Source: Caprella mutica
Lineage: Eukaryota > Arthropoda > Malacostraca > Amphipoda > Caprellidae
Direction: 5' to 3'
Length of the DNA stretch: 64,000 nucleotides
Assembly: GCA_947561585.1 (NCBI GenBank)
Contig: CANNZV010000336.1
Coordinates: forward strand, 310,001-374,000
The notes under the pieces: generated by a model
The model's database searches: none
What the model saw: only the letters and a program-made list of their open reading frames with translations
Told to the model about the DNA's origin: nothing
Position numbers and translations under genes: made by a program
Shown: positions 47,978 to 57,454 of the stretch, piece by piece
How positions within the stretch are numbered: position 1 is the first letter of the stretch
How the letters are laid out: each line of letters begins with the position of its first letter

Positions 47978-48261
47978 TCTATCCTAATAATACCCGTTGT
48001 GTGCTTATTTATTTATTTGGTGTCCGCTTTTACTCGACGGGTATTAAACATGAAGAATGTAACTATGATACGCACGGGAATATATTCACTTGGTATTTAA
48101 ATTCTTATGTTTTATTCAATTTTTAAATATATTTTATCTTTAAAATATATTAGACTAAGCAGAAAATGTAATTTTAATTGAATTCATTAAAATTAACCTA
48201 ATTACGATTAACAAATTGGTATTGATGATGACCTGTTATTTTTAACGGGAAAGTACACTAG
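47978..48261 (+). mobile_element. non-autonomous Helitron, copy 2, head to tail
   Basis: 284 bp, starting tctatcctaataataccc directly at the CTAG of copy 1 and ending tacactag before T. It shares gcttttactcgacgggtatt and atgatacgcacgggaatata with copy 1 but differs at scattered positions. The hairpin is ctgttatttttaacggg. Confidence 0.75.
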
Positions 48262-48964
48262 TATATTTATTATTTATAATAGTGTAAAACATGCCAATTA
48301 TGTACTCTTGTTTTAACTTAGTTTATATCATTGATCAAAGTTCTAATAATTTAATGGTTTAAATACGTATCCATGATGCTAGAGGATGTAGAAGGCTTGT
48401 ATCCTTGATACCGTTAGATGCACACCATAATGAGAATAAGAGTTGTGGAGGTTATGAATTCATGAGGGTTTGCACAGTTTGAACACGATAACATTTTATA
48501 ATTTATTTCTATAAGTAATTCCTACTATTTTCTAACTTAGAAATCTTCTGAATATCTTTCTAGTTTACTTTATTTTTCCTCCTAAAGAAAAGACTGAATA
48601 TTTTTTATTTTATTTTCAGTAGATAGTGTTGCAAGTTTTGTTGTTAATTAAGTACATGCTTTCTTGTCACACCAAAGGTAACACCGTTACTAAGCACATC
48701 GAAAAGAAGCGTTACGATTTGTCACACCGCACAGCGCGTCACGCTCGCGTAACGCAAAAACATAACGCAACTCAATTTATACTAACTAACTAGTAGCCAC
48801 TAGGTGCATGGTTAGTGCTGCTATCTAGATGAGATTTAATCTATTTATTTGACCCAATTGTTTTTAATGTATATCTTGTTCTATATGAAGAACAAGTGAA
48901 GAACCTCTATATGAAGTTTTTACTTTTGAACTAATATATACGAATTAATGATTGTATACATGTA

Positions 48965-49127
48965 GGGTGAGTTACGAATTGTCGGTCTGTTTCACATCTT
49001 CGGTCATATAAGAGAAACTATATTATAATTGTAATTAAATTGTTATACTAGCAACTTTCAACATTATTGTATAGTTTTTCTCATATGACCGAAGATGTGA
49101 AACTGACCGATAATTCGTAACTTACCT
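48965..49127. mobile_element. TA-flanked MITE, 163 bp
   Basis: Almost its whole length folds back: gggtgagttacgaattgtcg with cacatcttcggtcatata pairs with tatgaccgaagatgtgaa and cgataattcgtaacttacc. It has TA on both sides. It is the same family as 16967-17162. 48262-48962 holds no gene. Confidence 0.75.
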
Positions 49128-49536
49128 TATGTCTATTTCTACTATTAAAATACTTTACTGTTTATATCATAACAGTGTATTTAAGGCAATTGTTTTTATT
49201 TTTCTAACATTCGTGTTCATTTGACCTGTTGAATCTGTTGGTTAGTTTTGTTGTTTGTACAACCTCTAACAACTCTCACCTGTGTGTGACTCTAGTTCAA
49301 ACAAATGCCTTATTGTTTGTATGCATTATTGCCATTGAATAGCTACAGTGCCAGACTATCTAGCCCTGACCCTACTTACTACCAACAGAAAACAAAATGC
49401 ATATCTTCTGATATATCATAAATTGAATGAATACAAAGAGGTAAATGTAGGTAAATAATCATTCAAATAATAATGGTAGAAAAAGTTACTAGAGATGTGA
49501 GTAGAGCATTTGTTAACGTAATGTAATGTAGTATTC

Positions 49537-49981
49537 ATGTTCCGCGCCATTTACCGATTTGTACCATCTCGAGAATGTGCTGCGCGTTTTTAAACCCCTT
49601 CAACCCCTAATGCCGAGCGTGCGTTAATAACTTCATTATGAAATCTGCCAGGTCCATTAAACAGTCATGAAGTGTGCAGTACAACAAACTAGCGGATACA
49701 ACACACTACATAACGGCCATTTAAGTGGAGAGTTTTAAAGTAATCTTCAGAAATAGATAAAGATTATTTGAAAATATCGAAATAAATGGTCGCTATGTAG
49801 TTTATTGCATCCGCTAGTTTGTTGTACTGCACACTTCATGATTTTTTTAATGACCTGGCAGGGGCGGCATATTGGAGGTAATTAACTATTAACACACACT
49901 CGGCATTAGGGGGTTGAAGAGGTTTGAAAATGCGCAGCGCATTCTTGAGATTGTGCAAAACGTCAAATTGCGCGGAACATT
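49537..49981. mobile_element. fold-back element with arms of about 190 bp
   Basis: The left arm (49537-49730) contains atgttccgcgcc, cccctaatgccgag and catgaagtgtgcagtacaac. The right arm (49790-49981) contains the reverse complements in mirror order. The centre is about 60 bp. No coding frame and no clear target duplication. Confidence 0.75.
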
Positions 49982-50191
49982 TGTTGCGTATAACTACACG
50001 CATTAGATTATGTGTGTAGTTACTACACACCTCTACTCTGTCCCGTTTATCCCCCTATGGGCGTTTTCCATGCTGTACTGTCGCACCGCACCCTTGCCTT
50101 ACAAGGCGATGTCTTCAAATGCATGCACTGACTATTATTTCCAGTGTATGATGTATTGTGTAATTCTTTTCGGTTGTGTACTTAATGTGTA

Positions 50192-50775
50192 CAGAGTGTT
50201 ACATTTTAGGTAAAATTTGACAGCTTGCATAAAAACCCAAAATAAGGACTTTTTCAAGAATAACAAAATATCAAAAAATGCTTCGTTATCGATATATTGA
50301 TACCCTAATTCTATGGGGTAATTTTTGGCATGCATAAACTATAGGGAATTTCACATCAAACAAACACTGTTTGACGAAAACCTAAATTATCCAAACTGGT
50401 TAGTTTTCAAGTTACTCATATAAGTTTACTCTGAGTTTATAAGTTTTAAAGTCTTGCGTACTTGCGGTCCTAGTATGTCGTATGTTTAATTTTTCACTAA
50501 TAACCATCTGATAGGAACGTAAGTACTTGTGAGTATCTAGTTACGAGTGCTTTTTAAACTTCTATAAGTCACTATATTGAAAACTAAGCAGTTAATAATT
50601 TGAATTTTCTTAAAACAATGTTTGTTTGATGTGAAATTCCCTATGCATGTAAAAAAAACCCTAGAAACAGTGTATCGATATCTCGATTACGAAACATTTT
50701 ATTTCTTGAAAAGTCCTTATTTTCGGATTTTATGCAAGCTGTCAAATTTTGATTGATCTGATCTGAAACACCCTG
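50192..50775. mobile_element. TA-flanked element with long inverted ends
   Basis: The arms of about 190 bp pair aaaatttgacagcttgcata with tatgcaagctgtcaaatttt, and gggaatttcacatcaaacaa with ttgtttgatgtgaaattccc. The ends cagagtgtt and, in reverse, cagggtgttt sit inside TA dinucleotides, as in Tc1/mariner MITEs. 50776-51350 shows no gene. Confidence 0.7.
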
Positions 50776-51684
50776 TATACAACCTATTTAGCACTAGTTA
50801 ACTATTACGTCTCATTCTATTTTGTGTTGGAAATAGCAAAGTGTACTAAATACTCATGGTATACTAAATACCGAAATGTGGTTAGTGAATGCAACATTTT
50901 TACTATTATAAATTATCCGCTGTTACCATAAAATGACACAAATAATAACTACAATATAATTTAGATGCAAATAGGTGAGTTTTTTCAATTTTTTACTGTA
51001 AAAAGTACCTACAGTAGCTATATTATTTACTGAGAATGTGTGGTACTCAATTAGAGGAGTTGAAATTTTATCCATTAAATGTAAGAATCGGCTTGATGTC
51101 ATTTTATAGGAGGTAAACAGTAAACATGTGGTATGTATTTATACCATAACATCTCAATCTATCACCCCCATCCCCATTTTGTGACGGTGTTATTACATGC
51201 TATTTCAACATGCTAAACATGGAACATGACGGATATTTCCGCTCTGGGCCGCTCACGTGTTAACGTATTTTTAAAAGTTATTATATACAATGAGTTATTG
51301 TGACTTTTAATAAAATGCTTTGATTGTGCACGGCTACTTTTCAGTCTGGGTTAGCAGTTTAGTACCCCTCAGGGGGATGCTGTGCTGAGCACTAGCCTCA
51401 CACAGCATCTAGGGGAACTCACGCTCCCCGGGGGTCTTTCCTGAGTGACCTTAGAACTGCGGAGTAGTGCTGTCTGCTCCAATGTTCTTTGGGAGAGGGG
51501 TTAATTGCAAACTCTACTTTGCTTATTAAGAATAACCCCACCCTTTTAATCTGTCTAGTTATCTAGTCCCTTGTTCATTTCATTTCTCACTCATTCCTTC
51601 AATGAGGCCCAAACTTACGGTGTGATGGTTATGCCTAAGAGTTTTAGTTCTAACTATGTTTCAGGGTAATAATATGAAACCTTA

Positions 51685-53319
51685 ATGACCAATATGACCC
51701 TACATTTTCCAAGGTGGGCTCTGGGAAATGGCGATTTCAAACTCGTCCCACCCAACAACTACAGGCTCACCATGGCCGATGATGAAAACCTTATGAACCC
51801 CCCACAGGGCAGAGGAAACCCTTCAACTTCCTCAACTTCCATTTCCCATTCAAAACCCGATGGGAGTATCAAGCAAGATACAAATCGCAGGCAGCACGAT
51901 TCTAATATGCTGCCATTATCGCAAAAATTTATAGAAAATGTAAGCAAGAATACTTATAAAAAACCAAGATTACACGAAAGAATTCAACAAAAAGAATTCT
52001 TCCTTAAGACTTTCACAACACCTAACTACACTCGATTCTTTACAATCAGTCATGTTGACCCAGAAGAAAATCTTAGCAAGTTGAATGTTATCAAAGCAAA
52101 CAAGGAACTTATTAGAACTCTAAATGGAAATAAACCGAAAAAAGTCGAAGAAACCAGAAACGGTAGCCTAACCATAGAAGTTGCTTCCGAAGACCAATGC
52201 CAACTGATCAAAACCTTAACTAGACTAGATAACACACCAGTAAAAGTATTAGAGCATGCTTTCCTAAACCAAGTTAAAGGTACTATTTATTATAGGAATA
52301 GGTGTAATTACTCTGAGGCTGAGATATTAGAAGAATTATCCCCGTATAAAGTAACCCATGTCTATAGAACGAAGAGGAAAGTAGCTAACGAACTCATACC
52401 CAATAATATTTATATTCTAACTTTCAATGCTGTTAAAATACCTGAAGAGGTTGACATTGGGTGGAATCGATGCAGAGTGAAGGAATATATTCCCAACGGT
52501 AGACGTTGCTTCAAATGCCAGGGATTCCAACACAACAGTAAAAACTGCCGAAGTGAAATGAGTATTTGTGTTAACTGTGGACAAGAATCCCACGGGCAAA
52601 ATTGCGACCGTATTCCATGTTGCAAAAACTGTAATGAGCAACATGCTGCATCGTCTAAAGAATGTTTCTATTACAAGCTAGCGTGTGAAATAATAATAAT
52701 CCAAACTCGTGAAAAGATGAGCTTCAGAGATGCTAGATATAAAGCTCTACAAAATATTTCGCCTAATGATAGAATGTATAGCACCGTCGTGAAGAGAACC
52801 CCTCCTGTAGCTCCTAGTACGCCTAGATCGAGCAACGGTATGCTAGGCTACTCGAATAACACGAGAAGAGAAACAAAAACGTCCGAAACCAAGAGACTAC
52901 CTCCTGATCCATCACCTGCTAGTGATGAATCACACGGAATCCCCCAGGCACCAAGTAAAAAAGAGCAAAAAACCTCCAACCCATCTAAAAATCCAAAACA
53001 AATGACAACTTCAGACAAGAAAAGACAAACACCTGACTATGATTCTAACTCTGAAGATAAACCGATTAAACACCCTAAATCGGGATCTTCATCTTCAGTG
53101 TCACCTGTGAGCACTATGTCACAGGAGACTCCACGTGAGTCTGAACCAAAGAAACCTAAACAATCGTCATTACCAATTCCTGTTCCAGCACGCAAAGCTG
53201 CCTTAACAGCAGCACAGAGAATGGCTCCTCCAGATGATCCGGAGGATATGATGTTACATTCTCAAATCATCAAATCCAAATCCAGATCATCGAGCAAACA
53301 AAGAAAAAACAGCATGTAA
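51685..53319 (+). CDS. I-type element ORF1, Gag-like nucleic-acid-binding protein
   Basis: An open frame of up to 544 codons. The ATG at 51772 (MADDENLMNPPQG) lies in a better Kozak context (caccatgg) than the first ATG at 51685, so the protein may be 515 residues. A central part of the retrotransposon Gag kind (about 110-265) is followed by three cysteine knuckles at about 273-327: CFKCQGFQHNSKNC, CVNCGQESHGQNC and CCKNCNEQHAASSKEC. The C-terminal 200 residues are S/P/K-rich and probably disordered. It should bind the element RNA and form the ribonucleoprotein used in target-primed reverse transcription. The stop at 53317 lies 13 bases before the ORF2 ATG, so ORF2 is probably translated by reinitiation. 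No defect is seen. Confidence 0.9.
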   Translation: MTNMTLHFPRWALGNGDFKLVPPNNYRLTMADDENLMNPPQGRGNPSTSSTSISHSKPDGSIKQDTNRRQHDSNMLPLSQKFIENVSKNTYKKPRLHERIQQKEFFLKTFTTPNYTRFFTISHVDPEENLSKLNVIKANKELIRTLNGNKPKKVEETRNGSLTIEVASEDQCQLIKTLTRLDNTPVKVLEHAFLNQVKGTIYYRNRCNYSEAEILEELSPYKVTHVYRTKRKVANELIPNNIYILTFNAVKIPEEVDIGWNRCRVKEYIPNGRRCFKCQGFQHNSKNCRSEMSICVNCGQESHGQNCDRIPCCKNCNEQHAASSKECFYYKLACEIIIIQTREKMSFRDARYKALQNISPNDRMYSTVVKRTPPVAPSTPRSSNGMLGYSNNTRRETKTSETKRLPPDPSPASDESHGIPQAPSKKEQKTSNPSKNPKQMTTSDKKRQTPDYDSNSEDKPIKHPKSGSSSSVSPVSTMSQETPRESEPKKPKQSSLPIPVPARKAALTAAQRMAPPDDPEDMMLHSQIIKSKSRSSSKQRKNSM

Positions 53320-53332
53320 CTAATTAATAATC

Positions 53333-56300
53333 ATGAGCATACTATATTGGAATTGTAGGGGTTATAGGAGCAACTTTGAAGAGCTCAAGGTTCTCCTGCA
53401 CAACCATAACCCATTAGTAGTATGTCTCCAAGAAACCTTCCATGGTTACACGACTCCTTATTCACCTAGCCGATATAGTATTTTTTCTGCTAACCCTATC
53501 GTTCAATATGCTGATGGTGTGAGACCCTCAAGAGGAGTACTCACTCTCATCCACAACTCAGTTGCTTATGAACCAATCAATATTAATACAACACTTGAAG
53601 CAATAGCCTTCAGAGTTAAACTACAGAATCCAACTACTATATGCAACATATACATTGCACCAAATGAAAACGTCCAACAAGTTGAATTAATCAATCTTAT
53701 CCAACAGCTCCCCCCTCCTTTTATACTAGTTGGGGATTTTAATGCCCATAGCCCAGTATGGGGGGCTACCGTTACAAATGATCATGGCCATCTGGTTGAA
53801 GATGTGCTCATGAACACTGATGCCACTCTGCTAAACACCGGCGAACATACGCACGAGCATTTACAGACTGGATCATCCTCTTGCATAGATCTATGTCTAG
53901 TATCTTCAGCCTTTCAGGTAACCTACACGTGGCAGAGAGAGTCTGACCTATTCGGAAGTGATCATTATCCGATCTTAGTAGAAGAAACTGATGATATGCC
54001 TCCAAGGAATCTACTCAAACGCTTCTTATTTAAAAGAGCTGATTGGTCACTCTTCTCCATGCTGACAGATAGGAACTATGATCAATTAACAGATCTCCCA
54101 CTGGATAATATGATCACATCCTTTACGGATATAATCCTTCAGGCTGCTACGAATAGTATCCCGAAAAGTTCTGACACTGCTCGATCTCATCCTGTGCCCT
54201 GGTGGAATGAAGCCTGTGAGGCTTCTCATAGGGATAGAAAAACGGCTCTTAGAAGGTACAAGCGAACAGGCTCGGTTCTAGATAAAATAGAACTCAACAG
54301 AACAACTGCCCTTGCGCGTAGCATTAAACGCAGAGCTAGGAAGAAACATTGGATGGACTTTGTATCAACTATAAACAAAGACACACCTATGTCCAAAATA
54401 TGGAAGAGAGTTAAAAAGCTAAATGGGAAATACTCCATATCCCACCCTCCCTCCATATTAGATGGTGGAGTTCTCCAACAAGACCCGCAAATTGTAGCTG
54501 ACCTATTGGGTGAGCATGTGTCTGAAGTCAGCAGAAACACATCTTACCCTGACGAATTCATACCCATCAAAAATAGAGCTGAGGCAATAAATCTAAACTT
54601 TAACCCGACCCAACAAGAACCTTACAATGATCCTATAACCTTCAATGAGCTCGAATCCTGTCTCAAACTATCTAAAAACTCAGCACCTGGCCCAGATGAA
54701 ATTAGTAACAGCATGCTAAAGAATCTAAATCACAGAGCTCTGCAATTTCTACTTCATATTTTCAATCGTATTTGGCTAACTGATCAGTTTCCGCTGTCAT
54801 GGAAAAGAGCCACCGTGCTAACATTTCCAAAGCCGAACAAGGACCCAAAACTGCTCTCCAGCTACAGACCAATCGCTCTGACGTGTACCATGTGCAAACT
54901 ACTGGAGAAAATTGTCAACAACAGACTGATGCACGAGCTGGAGAGAAATGGTGACCTATCCCCTAGCCAGTATGGTTTCCGGAAATTGAGAAGCTGCCCA
55001 GACTCATTAGCTAGGTTGGAATCCGACATTATCGTGGCCTTTGGTCAAAAGCAACATTTAATTGCAGTCTTCTTCGACATTAAAAAGGCATATGATACCA
55101 CCTGGCGGCACCATATACTTCGGCAGATACATGCCCTAGGCTACAGAGGCCATATGACCTATTTCATAAAGAATTTCCTGCAAGACAGAAATTTCAAAGT
55201 TAGAATAGATGGAACCTTTTCATCTGACTATGAACAGCAGCAAGGGGTCCCTCAAGGAAGTGTCATGAGCTGTACCCTCTTTGCATTGGCCATTGACGAT
55301 ATAACTGAGGGACTTCCGGTTGACGTACGGAAGTCTCTCTATGTAGATGATTTGGCAATTTACTACTCATCCAACAATCTCAATAGTATTCAACGAAAAT
55401 TGCAAATTTCCATCAACAACATAGCAAAATGGACCACTAATAACGGATTCCAAATCTCCACCGATAAAACTATTGCTGTGCATTTCCACAATAAGAGAAA
55501 TATGCAGCATGAAATAACTTTATATATAGGAAATCACAACATTCTGTTTAGAGATGAAGCAAAATTTCTGGGATTAGTATTTGACAGGAAACTGTCATGG
55601 AAGTCACATGTCCAGTATTTAAAGGTTAAATGTATGAAGTCCCTATCTCTACTCAAGTGTCTATCAAATATGAATTGGGGTGCTGACAGACAGTCACTCC
55701 TACGAATATACAGAGCAACAACTAGATCTATTCTAGATTATGCTTGTCCAATATATGGATCTGCCAAACCATATATCCTTAACAAACTAAATGCAGTCCA
55801 CCACTCAGCTCTACGGATATGTACTGGAGCTTTCAGATCCAGTCCAATACCGAGCCTACTGGTGGATGCAGAGGAACTATCCCTCACAAAAAGGAGAACT
55901 AAACTTGGACTTCAGCACTTTATGCGTCTCAGTGCCCTCCCGAGATCTTTGGCGTACAATGCTGTATATGATGAGAATCATGATCACTTATTTATGAATG
56001 TCAATGCTAGAGCTCCTTTTGGAGTAAGGATGAGGAGAGCTATCATATCTTACTCTCTAAATCCAGTGAACATTTTACCCTGTCCACCGTTACAAATACC
56101 GAAATGGAAAATGAGTGACTTTGTCTGCTGTGAACTATTCACTATTAAAAAACCTGACTACTCAGCTTACCAGCTGAAGCAGATCTTCCTAGATCACGTA
56201 TCGGTACATCATCCAAATACATACCAATTGTATACAGACGGATCCTCAGATGATCACGGATCCGGATGTGGAATCTTCTCTAACATCATATCGATAAGTT

Positions 56301-57049
56301 TGAAGATAGCCCCAGCTGCGTCCTCTTTCACTGCAGAGTTGTACGCCATTTTAGAGGCACTCGTGCACATTCACGAGACAAATCAGCCATCGACTGTTAT
56401 CTTCACAGATTCTAGGAGTTCCTTGCAACTAATCCATAATAATCATCGAAACCATCCAATAGCCAATGAAATAATTACCCTGCTTTTTAATATGACAAAT
56501 AGAGGTCAATCTATTAAATTTTGTTGGGTACCAGCCCATGTCAATATTGAAGCAAACGAAAATGCTGACAGACTAGCTAAAGAGGCAGCAGAATCTGATG
56601 ATATCATTGTCAAGACCCACATACCTCACAGAGACTATTACAGAGTAATTAGAGAGAAAATCTACGAAGAGTGGCAGATGGAGTGGTCAAACACTCCTAC
56701 CACCAACAAACTGAGGTCCATTAGAACATCAGTTACGACATGGCACTCATCTATCCAATCTATTCGTAAGAACGAAATAATTCTCACTCGTTTGAGAATA
56801 GGCCATACTCGCCTAACGCATGGATTTCTCATGACGATGGGCCAAATGAATCCATATTGTCTTAATTGTATCGTGCCATTAACAATAAAACATCTACTAG
56901 AAGAATGTCCAGAGTATAATGATATTCGCCATAGACTATATGGCTTGAACGCTAATTTGAGCGATATTCTAGCAGAAGTTGATAACAACTTCAATATGAA
57001 TTCTCTTCTACAGTTAATTAATAATATTAATATAATAGCTGAAATATAA
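53333..57049 (+). CDS. I-type element ORF2: endonuclease, reverse transcriptase, RNase H
   Basis: 1,238 residues, uninterrupted. The AP-like endonuclease occupies about residues 1-220: YWNCRGYRSN (5-14), CLQETF (31-36), LVGDFNAHSPVWG (about 133-145) and GSDHYPI (about 208). The reverse transcriptase covers about 450-760: SYRPIALTCTMCKLLEKIV, FFDIKKAYDTTW (about 580), QGVPQGSVMSCTLFAL and the catalytic LYVDDLAIYY (about 669). RNase H spans about 965-1085 with LYTDGSSDDHGSGCG, FTAELYAILEAL, FTDSRSSLQLI and WVPAHVNIEANENADRLAKE, giving the D-E-D-D set. A C-terminal C-x2-C...H-x4-C element (CLNCIVPLTIKHLLEECPEY) follows. The enzyme nicks target DNA, primes on the nick and copies the RNA. RNase H places it in the I/R1 superfamily; I-type is favoured by the TAA tail. 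Confidence 0.95.
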   Translation: MSILYWNCRGYRSNFEELKVLLHNHNPLVVCLQETFHGYTTPYSPSRYSIFSANPIVQYADGVRPSRGVLTLIHNSVAYEPININTTLEAIAFRVKLQNPTTICNIYIAPNENVQQVELINLIQQLPPPFILVGDFNAHSPVWGATVTNDHGHLVEDVLMNTDATLLNTGEHTHEHLQTGSSSCIDLCLVSSAFQVTYTWQRESDLFGSDHYPILVEETDDMPPRNLLKRFLFKRADWSLFSMLTDRNYDQLTDLPLDNMITSFTDIILQAATNSIPKSSDTARSHPVPWWNEACEASHRDRKTALRRYKRTGSVLDKIELNRTTALARSIKRRARKKHWMDFVSTINKDTPMSKIWKRVKKLNGKYSISHPPSILDGGVLQQDPQIVADLLGEHVSEVSRNTSYPDEFIPIKNRAEAINLNFNPTQQEPYNDPITFNELESCLKLSKNSAPGPDEISNSMLKNLNHRALQFLLHIFNRIWLTDQFPLSWKRATVLTFPKPNKDPKLLSSYRPIALTCTMCKLLEKIVNNRLMHELERNGDLSPSQYGFRKLRSCPDSLARLESDIIVAFGQKQHLIAVFFDIKKAYDTTWRHHILRQIHALGYRGHMTYFIKNFLQDRNFKVRIDGTFSSDYEQQQGVPQGSVMSCTLFALAIDDITEGLPVDVRKSLYVDDLAIYYSSNNLNSIQRKLQISINNIAKWTTNNGFQISTDKTIAVHFHNKRNMQHEITLYIGNHNILFRDEAKFLGLVFDRKLSWKSHVQYLKVKCMKSLSLLKCLSNMNWGADRQSLLRIYRATTRSILDYACPIYGSAKPYILNKLNAVHHSALRICTGAFRSSPIPSLLVDAEELSLTKRRTKLGLQHFMRLSALPRSLAYNAVYDENHDHLFMNVNARAPFGVRMRRAIISYSLNPVNILPCPPLQIPKWKMSDFVCCELFTIKKPDYSAYQLKQIFLDHVSVHHPNTYQLYTDGSSDDHGSGCGIFSNIISISLKIAPAASSFTAELYAILEALVHIHETNQPSTVIFTDSRSSLQLIHNNHRNHPIANEIITLLFNMTNRGQSIKFCWVPAHVNIEANENADRLAKEAAESDDIIVKTHIPHRDYYRVIREKIYEEWQMEWSNTPTTNKLRSIRTSVTTWHSSIQSIRKNEIILTRLRIGHTRLTHGFLMTMGQMNPYCLNCIVPLTIKHLLEECPEYNDIRHRLYGLNANLSDILAEVDNNFNMNSLLQLINNINIIAEI

Positions 57050-57454
57050 ACTGTATATATTCATTAGATGATTTTAATGAAAATAGAATATAAAATCACC
57101 ATGTGAGATACATTATAAATATTTATCTTGTTGTTAAATTTTCAAAGCTTATCTAACATTTAGATATGTGTTTGTGTGTGTATATATTTTTTTCCACACT
57201 TGCACCCTCATTTTAAGTTTGAAATTGACATGCTTTACGCAAATATATTGTTAGTTATAATTTTAAATGTTAAATCTTTAAATTTTAGTTTTTCAGAGCG
57301 ATATAGCCTAACTTGGCCGAAAGCTCTATGATGAATACTCAATATAATAATAATAATAGCAGTTTAGTAGATATATCTGTACTAGGACTTAAAAAACATA
57401 GAAATGAATTTCAGGAGGTGAATGGTTAGCCAATAAGTAGTGAACCATCTACCT

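Larger units (their letters stand above)
51365..57357 (+). mobile_element. full-length I-type non-LTR retrotransposon
   Basis: 5,993 bp flanked by a 12-bp duplication agcagtttagta (51353-51364 and 57358-57369). It begins cccctcagggggatgctg and ends in a (TAA)n tail (57345-57357), as I-group elements do. It carries a 5' UTR, a Gag-like ORF1 and an ORF2 with endonuclease, reverse transcriptase and RNase H, all uninterrupted. It may be capable of movement. Confidence 0.92.
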
